A DNA stretch of 15,920 bases from NCBI GenBank assembly GCA_947371645.1, contig CANBQJ010000071.1, forward strand, positions 1 through 15,920, in the 5' to 3' direction. A program made the translations under genes and the position numbers. This stretch comes from Burkholderiales bacterium. Lineage in GTDB: Bacteria > Pseudomonadota > Gammaproteobacteria > Burkholderiales > Burkholderiaceae. Below the pieces are notes generated by a model. That model saw only the letters and a program-made list of their open reading frames with translations. It did not search any database and had not been told where the DNA came from. This document shows, piece by piece, positions 7,901 through 14,512 of this stretch. Each line of letters opens with the position of its first letter. Positions within the stretch are counted from its first letter, which is position 1.

Positions 7901-8167
7901 ATGATGACCGCATCGGCCATGGTGATCGGCATGGTGCCCATGGCCCTGGGCCTGGGTGAGGGTGCCGAGCAGAACGCACCCCTGGGTCGTGCCGTCATTG
8001 GCGGCCTGGCCATGGCCACGGTCTCCACGCTGGTGCTGGTGCCTCTGGTCTTTGCGGTATCGCATGCCTGGCTGGCCCGCATGCGCTCGGGGCAACTGCC
8101 CACTCCAGAGCGCCAACAGCCCAAGCCCAACCTCCAGCCTCTCCAGATTGCGCCCCATTCGCCATGA
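4940..8167 (+). CDS. RND efflux transporter permease (HAE1-like, divergent)
   Basis: A 1075-residue inner-membrane proton-driven exporter with 12 membrane helices and two large periplasmic loops. The ATG at 4940 lies 8 bp after the previous stop, and the protein then begins with the cytoplasmic/TM1 pattern MWIVQVALRRPYTF. A GTG at 4895 is possible but would overlap the upstream gene. VDVFPEIDIPVV after TM1 is the usual RND signature. TM4 carries the proton-relay pair Asp401-Asp402 in GILVDDATVELENVER. The TM10 position equivalent to AcrB Lys940 reads Ala953 (VGVATANSILV), so this is not a standard AcrB relay. The heavy-metal pattern (DGA in TM4) is absent. The Shine-Dalgarno is weak, suggesting translational coupling. 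Its stop overlaps the adaptor start. Substrate unknown; drugs, solvents or products of the neighbouring hydrolases are possible. Confidence 0.93.
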   Translation: MWIVQVALRRPYTFIVAALLLVLAAPLVLRKTPVDVFPEIDIPVVAIMMSYNGLSAKEMTDRITTPIERNLANSVSDMAHTESQTVAGMGVIKVFFQPQVNQATAIAQVVASTQASLRSLPQGATPPTIVKYSATDLPILQLGFSSPQRSEQEINEQAFNVLRTKLITVPGVAVTAPYGGRSRQVSVDINGPALAARGLTAMDVVNALTVQNLMLPAGTAKLGAQEVNVALNGSPANLADLGNIPITSANGNTVYIRDVAQVRDGYQPQTNVVRRDGERGLLMTVLKNGGASTLDIIDAIRRDLPKNILALPEDIAVTPLADQSVFVGAAIRTVLHEAVIAACLTAALLLMFLGNWRTTAIVAVSIPLSILSALTVLHLLGETINIMTLGGLALAVGILVDDATVELENVERHLHMGKRVHQAILDGAQEIAMPALVATLCICLAFVPMFFLPGVSGQLFAPLAKAVILAMLSSYVLSRTLVPTLVMYFMRRRHAQPGHGWLWRCHQTFDQGFERFRQGYALVLAGLLRRPLRYGGAFLLFSVLSAGLFGALGRDFFPVVDAGQIKLHMRAPLGTRIEEMPALVDQVETHIRKVIPEGERANIIDIVGGPYTPYNTLYNNNGTFDSSDVEILVSLKKEHAPTSDYIRTLRAELPKLFAGNEFYFQPADMVSQTLNFGLSAPIDVQIQGVKTAENLEVASRLINRIKQVPGAVDTVLYQRFNKRTLQLDMDRSALAQSGLVARDVAQNLMVSLSSSFQTAPTYWLNEANGNVYNVAVQTPQTDIDSLGAMLGIPVNGPGGLSNGQARVPQLLGNVVQVKSGSQQGNVSHYNISPVIDILTSVDGRDLGGTYDDIAELIEEARKDLPRGSEITVRGQIETLQTAYVALGWGLLLAVALVYLLLVVNFQSWVDAFIIVSALPAALAGIAWMLFLTGTPLSVPALTGTIMTVGVATANSILVVAFARQRLAEGLTPVMAALDAGATRLRPVMMTASAMVIGMVPMALGLGEGAEQNAPLGRAVIGGLAMATVSTLVLVPLVFAVSHAWLARMRSGQLPTPERQQPKPNLQPLQIAPHSP

Positions 8168-9444
8168 GTGCCGTACCCATCCCCCGCGGTCCTGAGGACC
8201 GCCACGAGGCCGAAGTGCCGCCGACCACGGCGCCACACCTCAGTCCGGTTGAATCACACGGCAGCGAGCACGCACTGCGGCGCACGGGGCGCTGGGCGCT
8301 GGTGGCTGTGCTGCTGCTCCTGAGCGGCGCCGCCTGGCGCAGCCACGTCAACAACGTCCAGGCCAAACAGGTGGCCGACAGCACCCTGGCCAATGCCACC
8401 CGAACCGTGTTGACCACGCACGCGCGCGCCGGCCAGGCCCAGCGTCAGGTGGCCTTGCCGGCCACCTTGCGTGGTCGCAACGAAGCCGCCATCTACGCCC
8501 GCACCAGTGGCTATGTGAAGGCCTGGAAGAAGGACATTGGCGATCAGGTGCGCAAGGGTGAAGTGCTGCTGATCATCGACACGCCGGAGGTCGATCAGGA
8601 CCTGGCTCAGGCGCGAGCCGTTCTGCAGCAGGTTCAGGCTCGGTTGACGCTGGCCCAATCGTCGCTCGCGCGATGGGAAGACCTGCGCCTGAGCAAGGCC
8701 GTGTCGCAGCAGGAGCTCGATGAGCGCCGCGCCGCGCACCAGCAGACCCAGGCCGATCTGGCCGCCGCCCAGGCCAATGTGCGCCGCCTGCAAGAGCAAC
8801 ACGACTTCGGCCGGGTCACCGCGCCGTTTGACGGTGTGGTGGTGCGCCGCCATGTGGACGTGGGCGCCTTGGTCGCCGCGGGCAGCGCCACCAGCGCACG
8901 GCCGCTCTACGAGCTTTCAGAGACCCGCGAGCTGCGCCTCACCGTCGGCGTGCCTCAAGCCTATGCCGATGATGTGGCCGTGGGCAAGGCCGTTCAGGTG
9001 CGGCTGCTGGAGAAGCCTGTTCACCCCGTACAAGGTGAGATCACGCGGATGGCGGGTGGCATCGACGCCACCACCCGGGCCCTGGAAGTCGAAGTGCGCA
9101 TCCCCAACGCACAAGGGGCCTTGCTGCCCGGGGCCTATGTCGAGGTCAGCCTGAACCTGTCGGGTTCACCCAAGGCTTTGCTCTTGCCCCCCAACGCCCT
9201 CCAGTTCAGGCAGGACGGGCCCCGTGTCGCCGTGGTGGACGCGCAGCAGCGCATCGTGATCAAGCCAGTCAAGCTGGGCCGAGACCTGGGCAAACAGGTC
9301 GAGGTGCTGGCTGGGCTGAGCCCCAAAGATGCCGTGATCCTCAACCCAGCGGACGCCTTGGAAGCCGGCGAGCGGGTCGCAGCCAAAGAAGCCCCGCCGC
9401 CCCCGAAAGAAGCCGACAAGAAAAAGCCGGCCGACAAGACCTGA
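8164..9444 (+). CDS. RND periplasmic adaptor (HlyD/MFP family)
   Basis: A 426-residue membrane fusion protein that links the permease to an outer-membrane channel. The ATG overlaps the permease stop by 4 bp (ATGA), which fixes the start and implies coupled translation. A hydrophilic N-terminus of about 42 residues precedes one membrane helix (about 43-58), so it is anchored by a TM segment and not by a lipid. The first half of the biotinyl-lipoyl domain is at about 106-140 (YVKAWKKDIGDQVRKGEVLL), an alpha-hairpin at 141-212, and the second half at about 213-245 (FGRVTAPFDGVVVRRHVDVG). A beta-barrel and membrane-proximal domain follow. The last 20 residues are a Pro/Lys-rich tail (PPPPKEADKKKPADKT). 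The gene order is permease then adaptor, the reverse of acrAB. No outer-membrane factor gene follows, so TolC-type help must come from elsewhere. Confidence 0.92.
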   Translation: MSAVPIPRGPEDRHEAEVPPTTAPHLSPVESHGSEHALRRTGRWALVAVLLLLSGAAWRSHVNNVQAKQVADSTLANATRTVLTTHARAGQAQRQVALPATLRGRNEAAIYARTSGYVKAWKKDIGDQVRKGEVLLIIDTPEVDQDLAQARAVLQQVQARLTLAQSSLARWEDLRLSKAVSQQELDERRAAHQQTQADLAAAQANVRRLQEQHDFGRVTAPFDGVVVRRHVDVGALVAAGSATSARPLYELSETRELRLTVGVPQAYADDVAVGKAVQVRLLEKPVHPVQGEITRMAGGIDATTRALEVEVRIPNAQGALLPGAYVEVSLNLSGSPKALLLPPNALQFRQDGPRVAVVDAQQRIVIKPVKLGRDLGKQVEVLAGLSPKDAVILNPADALEAGERVAAKEAPPPPKEADKKKPADKT

Positions 9445-9490
9445 ATCTGCGCCACCGACGCGCGACACACACCACCATCTGGAGCAAGCC

Positions 9491-10966
9491 ATGCCCAAAC
9501 CCGTTTCACTGACCCCGCTGCACCTGTTGAAGCCACTCGTCGGCGCCATGCTGATGGCCTCGAGCCTGGCCTACGCTGGCCCCGTTGAAGACGCCGCCAA
9601 GCTCTACAGGCTCGACGACATCCAGTCTCTGCAATTCAGCGGCACCGGCCACTGGTTCCAGTTTGGTCAGGCGCCGGCACCTGGTCTGGCCTGGCCTGGC
9701 TTTGACGTCAGCAGCTACCAGGCGGGCGTGCACTTCGAGTCGGCCAGCTCGCGCGTTCAGATCAAGCGCTTGCAAACCATCGAGCCGCAACGCGCCCGCC
9801 CCGCACCCGTCGAGCAGGTGGTGGACCAGAACATCCGCGCCAACCTGGCCTGGAACAACGCCGTGACGCCCAATGGCACGGCAAGCCTGCAAGCTGCCGC
9901 CGTCGAAGAGCGCGTTGCCGAAATCTGGTCGACCCCCCAGGGCTTCCTCAAGGCTGCCCTGGCCTACGGCGCAAAGACCAAAAAGGTCAAGGGCGGCACC
10001 GAAGTCAGCTTCAAGCTCGACAACACCCACCGCTTTGAAGGGCTGCTCGATGGCAGTGGCCAGGTCACCCGCGTGCGCACCTGGATCGACAGCCCCGTTC
10101 TGGGCGACACCCTGGTCGACACCGCCTTCGAAGGCCAGACAGAGCAGGGCGGTTCACGCTTCCCCGCCCACATCGTGCGTCAGCAAGGTGGCCACCCCGT
10201 GCTCGACCTGGACGTGAAGGAGGTGAGCTTCAACGCCTTCCAGGCCTTGCCCGTCCCGGACGCCGTGCTGGCCGCCAAGGCCCCTGTCGTCACGGTGACC
10301 GCGACCTCGCTGGCCGATGGCGTGTGGTACCTCACCGGTGGCACCCACCACAGCGTGGCCATCGCCCAGAAGGACCACGTTGTGCTGGTTGAAGCGCCAC
10401 TCAACGAGGCTCGTGCGCAAGCCGTGGTCGACAAGGTCAAGGAGCTCATCCCGGGCAAGCCCATCCGCTACGTGCTCAACACCCACGCCCACTTTGACCA
10501 CTCCGGTGGCCTGCGCACCCTGGTGGCAGAGGGCGCCACCGTGGTCACCCACAAGGCCAACATCGCCTACTACCAGAAAGCCTGGGCACAGCCTCACCAC
10601 ATCCAGCCAGACCGCCTGGCCCTCAAGCCGGTCAAGGCCAGGTTTGAAGGCCTGGACAAGGCCTATACCTTGAACGACGGCCAGCGCAAGATCGAGGTCT
10701 ACCCGCTGGCGGGCAACACCCACAACGACGCCTTCGTGCTGGTCTACCTGCCGGCCGAGAAAATCGCCATCGAGGTGGATGCCTACACGCCCCTGGCGGC
10801 GGGTGCCAAACCGCCTGCCACGCCCAACCCGTACGCCATCAACCTGCAGACCAACATCGCCCAGTACCAGCTGGACGTCCAGCAACTGGTGCCCCTGCAT
10901 GGCCCCGGTGTGGTCAAGCTGGATGAGCTGAAGGCCTACAACGGCCAGGTCGCCGACGCCCGTTGA
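9491..10966 (+). CDS. Exported metallo-beta-lactamase-fold hydrolase with extra N-terminal domain
   Basis: A 491-residue zinc hydrolase of the MBL superfamily. The ATG at 9491 has GGAG 6 bp upstream, and residues 1-29 are a Sec signal ending SLAYA. The zinc motif HxHxDH is complete (His332, His334, Asp336, His337 in THAHFDHSGG). Further ligands can be matched as His411 (NTHNDAF), Asp430 (EVDAYTP) and His470 (PLHGPG). This dinuclear set is intact, so the protein is probably active. MBL sequence begins only near residue 270; the preceding 240 residues belong to no family I recognise and may bind substrate or form a sandwich domain. It follows the adaptor by 46 bp and precedes the TPR gene by 14 bp. 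The superfamily includes lactonases, thioesterases and beta-lactamases; this one cannot be placed more closely. Confidence 0.85.
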   Translation: MPKPVSLTPLHLLKPLVGAMLMASSLAYAGPVEDAAKLYRLDDIQSLQFSGTGHWFQFGQAPAPGLAWPGFDVSSYQAGVHFESASSRVQIKRLQTIEPQRARPAPVEQVVDQNIRANLAWNNAVTPNGTASLQAAAVEERVAEIWSTPQGFLKAALAYGAKTKKVKGGTEVSFKLDNTHRFEGLLDGSGQVTRVRTWIDSPVLGDTLVDTAFEGQTEQGGSRFPAHIVRQQGGHPVLDLDVKEVSFNAFQALPVPDAVLAAKAPVVTVTATSLADGVWYLTGGTHHSVAIAQKDHVVLVEAPLNEARAQAVVDKVKELIPGKPIRYVLNTHAHFDHSGGLRTLVAEGATVVTHKANIAYYQKAWAQPHHIQPDRLALKPVKARFEGLDKAYTLNDGQRKIEVYPLAGNTHNDAFVLVYLPAEKIAIEVDAYTPLAAGAKPPATPNPYAINLQTNIAQYQLDVQQLVPLHGPGVVKLDELKAYNGQVADAR

Positions 10967-10980
10967 GCCTGGGAGAACGC

Positions 10981-11727
10981 ATGCCTGATGTCCCGGTGTC
11001 CGCTGGCTCGGTGTTCGTGCTGCTCGCCCTGGGGCTCACACTGGGCACGTGCTGGCTGGTGTGCAAGCCGCTCATGCGTGCCGGGGCCGGCGGCGAGTCG
11101 CCGTCCATCTCGCGGTGGACGGCCATCTGGCTCAGCGCGGCGGCCGTGGCGGGCGTGAGCTTGAGCTACCTGAGGGTGGGGCAGTGGCGTGCGCTGGACA
11201 TCGGTCCGGGATGGCAGCAAGCAGAGCCAGCCGTGCAGCCACTCGCCTTGTCAGCTGCGCCGGGCGACCCGTCCCCACCGTCGTCCCCACCGGCGTCGCA
11301 ACAGGACATCCCGGGTCTCATTGCCCATTTGCGAAGCAACCCCGGGGACGTGGCGGCCTGGAAGCGCCTGGCGCAGGGTTGTGAACAGGCTGGCCTGCTG
11401 CCAGAGGCGGCTTCCGCCTACAAGGCGTGGGCAAAGCTGACCACGGGCGACGCGGACACCTTTGCTCAGTACGCCGTGACGCTGGCCATGAGCAAGGGCC
11501 AGGGCCTGAGCGGTGAACCAGAAGCGCTGATCCAGCGGGCTTTGAAGCTGTCACCTCGTCATGAGGCTGCGTTGGGGCTGGCTGCCGAGGCCGCGCTGGA
11601 GCGCCATGACGACCTGGCCGCCATGGGGTACTTCAAGCGGCTGGAGGCGGTCTTGCCCCCGGCCTCTTCCGAACGGGCGCCTTTGCAAGAGCGCATGGCG
11701 GCCCTGGCGAAGCGCCTGGGCCGCTGA
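10981..11727 (+). CDS. TPR membrane protein resembling CcmI/CycH (cytochrome c biogenesis)
   Basis: A 248-residue protein with two N-terminal membrane helices (about 10-28 and 46-64), a Pro/Ser-rich linker (about 80-110) and a C-terminal TPR region (about 111-248). The TPR part shows the typical CcmI rhythm: HLRSNPGDVAAWKRLAQGCE, then a repeat with AYKAWAKLT, then ALIQRALKLSPRHEAALGLA. CcmI binds apocytochrome c and presents it to the haem ligation complex, which would fit a neighbourhood with three c-type cytochromes. However, no other ccm gene is present, and true CcmI loops carry further features I cannot confirm, so a generic TPR protein remains possible. I chose the ATG at 10981, with GGGAGA 4 bp upstream, over a TTG at 10963 that overlaps the previous stop. 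It is the last gene of the + strand run; a convergent gene ends 15 bp beyond. Confidence 0.65.
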   Translation: MPDVPVSAGSVFVLLALGLTLGTCWLVCKPLMRAGAGGESPSISRWTAIWLSAAAVAGVSLSYLRVGQWRALDIGPGWQQAEPAVQPLALSAAPGDPSPPSSPPASQQDIPGLIAHLRSNPGDVAAWKRLAQGCEQAGLLPEAASAYKAWAKLTTGDADTFAQYAVTLAMSKGQGLSGEPEALIQRALKLSPRHEAALGLAAEAALERHDDLAAMGYFKRLEAVLPPASSERAPLQERMAALAKRLGR

Positions 11728-11742
11728 ACAGCCGCTGCGTTG

Positions 11743-12411
11743 TCAGGCCGAAGCGCGGAGACGGCGGCCCGTCAGGCCAGCCAGACCCAAGCCCATCATC
11801 GCCAATGCCCAGCCTTCGGACTCCGGCACAGGGCTGATGTTCAGGTTGCCGCCATAGCTGCCGGTGGGACCGAACACATCACCGCGGACCTCCAGCGTGT
11901 AGGTCGTACCTGCCGCCACGGTGACGGGGGTGGTGAAGGTCGACACCGTCAAGGTGGAACCACCTGCGTTGAGGGGCGAGCTCCAGCCGGAAACAAGCGA
12001 CGAGGGCGCGCCAGTGGTCAGCGCGCCGGCCACCACGGGGTACAGACGCACCTGCAGGTTGTCGATGCCGATGAGGTTCTGGAAGCTGACGCTGACAGCC
12101 GACGCCGTCAATGAGCCACCGGTGCTCACGGGCAGCGTGAAGACAAAGTCGTCGTAGAAGTTGAAGACACCGGTCACCGAAGGTGCCGATTGGGAAAAGG
12201 CCGCCGTGATGGTGCTGCCATCAATGACATGGCCCGCGGCGTCGGCATAGCTGCCACCGCTGGTGGCGGTGAAGGCGTTGCTGAAGCCTTGCGAGATCGG
12301 CAGCGCAACGACACCGTAGTTGGCCTGGATGACGTTGGAGGGTGCAGCGATGGCCGCACTGCAGCACAGGGCTGCAGCGACGGCCAGTGCCAGCGGGAAG
12401 GTTCGAACCAT
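11743..12411 (-). CDS. FxDxF-family PEP-CTERM protein (exosortase substrate)
   Basis: A 222-residue exported protein. The start ATG at 12411 has AGGAG 7 bp upstream and opens a Sec signal (MVRTFPLALA to IAAPS, residue 23). A longer frame runs upstream but lacks a signal at its head. The middle is beta-rich and Ser/Thr/Gly-rich, with FYDDF at 85-89 matching the FxDxF pattern, and SYGGNLNISPVPE near the end, typical of this family. The C-terminus is an exosortase sorting signal: VPES (195-198), hydrophobic helix WALAMMGLGLAGL, and GRRLR. The usual third residue of PEP is replaced by Ser. Such proteins are made in bacteria with exosortase and extracellular polysaccharide loci and are released at the surface. 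The exosortase is not in the window. It is convergent with the upstream + strand genes. Confidence 0.88.
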   Translation of the reverse strand: MVRTFPLALAVAAALCCSAAIAAPSNVIQANYGVVALPISQGFSNAFTATSGGSYADAAGHVIDGSTITAAFSQSAPSVTGVFNFYDDFVFTLPVSTGGSLTASAVSVSFQNLIGIDNLQVRLYPVVAGALTTGAPSSLVSGWSSPLNAGGSTLTVSTFTTPVTVAAGTTYTLEVRGDVFGPTGSYGGNLNISPVPESEGWALAMMGLGLAGLTGRRLRASA

Positions 12412-12423
12412 GAGGTGACTCCT

Positions 12424-12449
12424 GTGAGCAGATGGGCAGATGGGCTCAC
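12424..12449 (-). promoter_or_regulatory. Inverted repeat directly before the PEP-CTERM Shine-Dalgarno
   Basis: On the - strand GTGAGC and GCTCAC flank a 14-nt loop made of two overlapping copies of a CCCATCT-type unit, and the 3' arm abuts AGGAG. The hairpin could hold or expose the ribosome site or bind a regulator. The 244-bp stretch 12412-12655 also contains a second hairpin (CCTTGT-CTC-ACAAGG at 12470-12484) and the terminator at 12579-12603. I see no gene and no convincing -35/-10 pair in it. Confidence 0.3.
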
Positions 12450-12578
12450 GGGGGTGACCGCCCAGTGCGCCTTGTCTCACAAGGTAGGCGCCCGACATGT
12501 CATGGGTGTTGGGCCTGTGGCCAACATCCGTGAGGCATTCGGCATGGCACACAGTCCGTTTGGACCAGTGGGGCCAAG

Positions 12579-12603
12579 AAAAAGGCACCCCTGAGGGTGC
12601 CTT
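12579..12603 (-). terminator. Intrinsic terminator of the encapsulin operon
   Basis: Read on the - strand, AAGGCACCC and GGGTGCCTT form a perfect 9-bp stem around TCAG, with a run of five T at its 3' side. The hairpin lies about 50 bp after the cysteine desulfurase stop. It is a textbook Rho-independent terminator and separates this operon from the PEP-CTERM gene downstream. Confidence 0.88.
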
Positions 12604-12655
12604 GTGCGCTCATGCAGCCGATGCAGGCCTGTGCCCGAGCGTCAACGTCCGTGCC

Positions 12656-14512
12656 TCAACGCCCTTGCTTCTGGCCGGCCAGCCTGTGCAGCACGCCCAC
12701 CAGGGTGTCGATCTCTGCGCAGGTGTTGTAGAAGGCCAGAGAAGGGCGCACCGTGGCTTCCAGGCCAAAGCGCCTCAGGATGGGCTGGGCACAATGGTGG
12801 CCCGAGCGCACCGCGATGCCTTCCTTGTTCAGCGCAGAGCCCACCTCTTCGGTCTCGTAGCCCTTGAGCGTGAACGACAACACCGCAGCCTTGTCTGGCG
12901 CCGTGCCAATGAGCTTGAGCCCAGGCACATCTTTGAGCAAGCGGGTGCCATACAGCAGCAACTGGTGCTCGTAGGCCCCGATGTTGTCGATGCCCAGACG
13001 CTGCACATAGTCAATGGCGGCTCCCAGGCCCACCGCATCGGCGATGTTGCCCGTGCCCGCTTCAAAGCGGCCCGGGGCATCGTGGTACTGCGTGCGCTCG
13101 AAGGTCACGTCCTTGATCATGTTGCCGCCGCCTTGCCACGGTGGGGTGTCGTTGAGCAAGGCTTCCTTGCCATACAGCACACCAATGCCCGTGGGGCCAA
13201 ACACCTTGTGCCCGGAGAACACGAACCAGTCGCAGTCCAGTTGCAGCACGTCGGCGCGCATGTGCGAAACCGACTGAGCCCCGTCCACCAGCACCTTGGC
13301 GCCTGCACTGTGGGCCATGGCCACCATCTGCCTGGCAGGGGTGACGGTACCCAGCGCGTTGGACACCTGGGTGAAGGACACCAGCTTGGTCCGCGGGCCC
13401 AGCAACTTGGCGTACTCGTCCAGCAGCACCTGGCCGTCGTCGTCCACCGGGATCACGCGCAGCTTGGCACCGGTGGTGGCGCACAGCTGTTGCCAGGGCA
13501 CGATGTTGGCGTGGTGCTCCAGGTGGCTGACGATGATCTCGTCGCCTTCGCGCAGGTTGGCCTGGCCCCAGCTCTTGGCCACCAGGTTGATGGCCTCGGT
13601 GGTGCCCCGCACGAACACGATCTCATTGACCGAGCGCGCGTTGATGAAGCACCGCACCTTTTCGCGTGCGGCCTCGTAGGCATCCGTGGCGCGGGCGGCG
13701 AGTTCGTGCGCCGCGCGGTGGATGTTGGAGTTCTCGTGCGCATAGAAGTGGGAGATGCGGTCGATCACCGACTGCGGCTTGTGCGTGGTGGCGGCGTTGT
13801 CCAGCCAGATCAGCGGCTTGCCGTTGACGTGCTCGCGCAGCACGGGAAAGTCCCTCCGCACCAGGTTCACGTCAAAAGGTGGCGCAAAGCCGTTGGCCTG
13901 GGGTGACAGCGGCCGCGCGGGCTGGCCCGGCGTGTGCAAGCCCGGATGCGCACCACCGACGTGGCCCAGACCGGCAAAGCCGTCGGCGAGGAAGTAGTAC
14001 GACGACGCCTGGCCAGGCGTGGGAGACCCAAGCTGCACGCGCTCGGGCGAGCGCAGGCTGAGCAGCTCACGCAGGTCCTGGTCGCTGGGCAGGCCCCAGT
14101 CGGTCGGGCTGACGGTGAGGATGGGCTGCACGCCCTGCGTGGCCGCGGCAGGGTTGCCTGGCAAGGCCGGGCTCAAAGGCAGCTCCTGGCCAAAGGACAC
14201 AGGCACCTGGCCGGGAGGCGACACCGCAGGCACGGCCGGCACGCCTTCGTAGGCTGGCGTGCTGGGCAGGCTGCCCGAGTGCGCGCCGGTGGCGGCACGG
14301 CTGGCGGGCACGTTCTGCACCGCCAGCGGATGGCTGCCAGCGCCCGGGTCGGAATGGGCGCCCAGGTGTGACAGGCCGCTGGGCAAACCAGACGATGGCG
14401 ATTGTGGGCCTGTGGGCGGGTGCCCTGGCAGGGACGAGAAGAACTGGTTGGCCAACCGGGTCAGCTCGCCCACATCGGGCAGACCCAGGGCACTGGCGTC
14501 ACTTGTACTCAT
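12656..14512 (-). CDS. Family 2A encapsulin cargo: SufS-type cysteine desulfurase
   Basis: A 618-residue PLP enzyme that removes sulfur from L-cysteine, giving alanine and an enzyme persulfide. Residues from about 215 to the end form a complete group II (SufS/CsdA) desulfurase. PLP-binding Lys436 is in FSGHK, and catalytic Cys574 is in RSGHHCAQP, followed by a YNT-type C-terminus. The first 215 residues are rich in Pro, Gly, Ser and Ala and look disordered. Conserved-looking islands are ELTRLANQFFSSLPG (16-30), a block at 128-157 around SPTDWGLPSDQDL, and SSYYFLADGFAGLG (170-183). Ordinary SufS is about 400 residues, so this extension fits the targeting domain of family 2A encapsulin cargo. 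The start ATG at 14512 overlaps the end of the shell gene by 14 bp. An in-frame start at 14554 would extend further into that gene. Confidence 0.94.
   Translation of the reverse strand: MSTSDASALGLPDVGELTRLANQFFSSLPGHPPTGPQSPSSGLPSGLSHLGAHSDPGAGSHPLAVQNVPASRAATGAHSGSLPSTPAYEGVPAVPAVSPPGQVPVSFGQELPLSPALPGNPAAATQGVQPILTVSPTDWGLPSDQDLRELLSLRSPERVQLGSPTPGQASSYYFLADGFAGLGHVGGAHPGLHTPGQPARPLSPQANGFAPPFDVNLVRRDFPVLREHVNGKPLIWLDNAATTHKPQSVIDRISHFYAHENSNIHRAAHELAARATDAYEAAREKVRCFINARSVNEIVFVRGTTEAINLVAKSWGQANLREGDEIIVSHLEHHANIVPWQQLCATTGAKLRVIPVDDDGQVLLDEYAKLLGPRTKLVSFTQVSNALGTVTPARQMVAMAHSAGAKVLVDGAQSVSHMRADVLQLDCDWFVFSGHKVFGPTGIGVLYGKEALLNDTPPWQGGGNMIKDVTFERTQYHDAPGRFEAGTGNIADAVGLGAAIDYVQRLGIDNIGAYEHQLLLYGTRLLKDVPGLKLIGTAPDKAAVLSFTLKGYETEEVGSALNKEGIAVRSGHHCAQPILRRFGLEATVRPSLAFYNTCAEIDTLVGVLHRLAGQKQGR

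Noticed and set aside
4940..8167. Heavy-metal (CzcA-type) RND assignment
   Set aside because: TM4 has the Asp-Asp pair of drug-type pumps and not the metal-type DGA pattern.
5639..8236. Very long - strand open frame (865 codons) opposite the RND permease
   Set aside because: The translation is His/Gln/Gly-rich with no domain, and the other strand encodes an intact permease.
12495..12540. Possible -35/-10 promoter (TTGGCC ... ACATGT on the - strand) for the PEP-CTERM gene
   Set aside because: The -10 match is poor and overlaps an inverted repeat; it is not better than expected by chance in this DNA.
12412..12588. N-terminal extension of the PEP-CTERM frame
   Set aside because: The extension has no signal character, while the ATG at 12411 has AGGAG and a proper signal peptide.
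12497..13906. Long + strand open frame (469 codons) opposite the cysteine desulfurase gene
   Set aside because: It is antisense to a clear desulfurase, has low-complexity His/Val/Gly-rich translation and no ribosome site. It is a GC-bias shadow.
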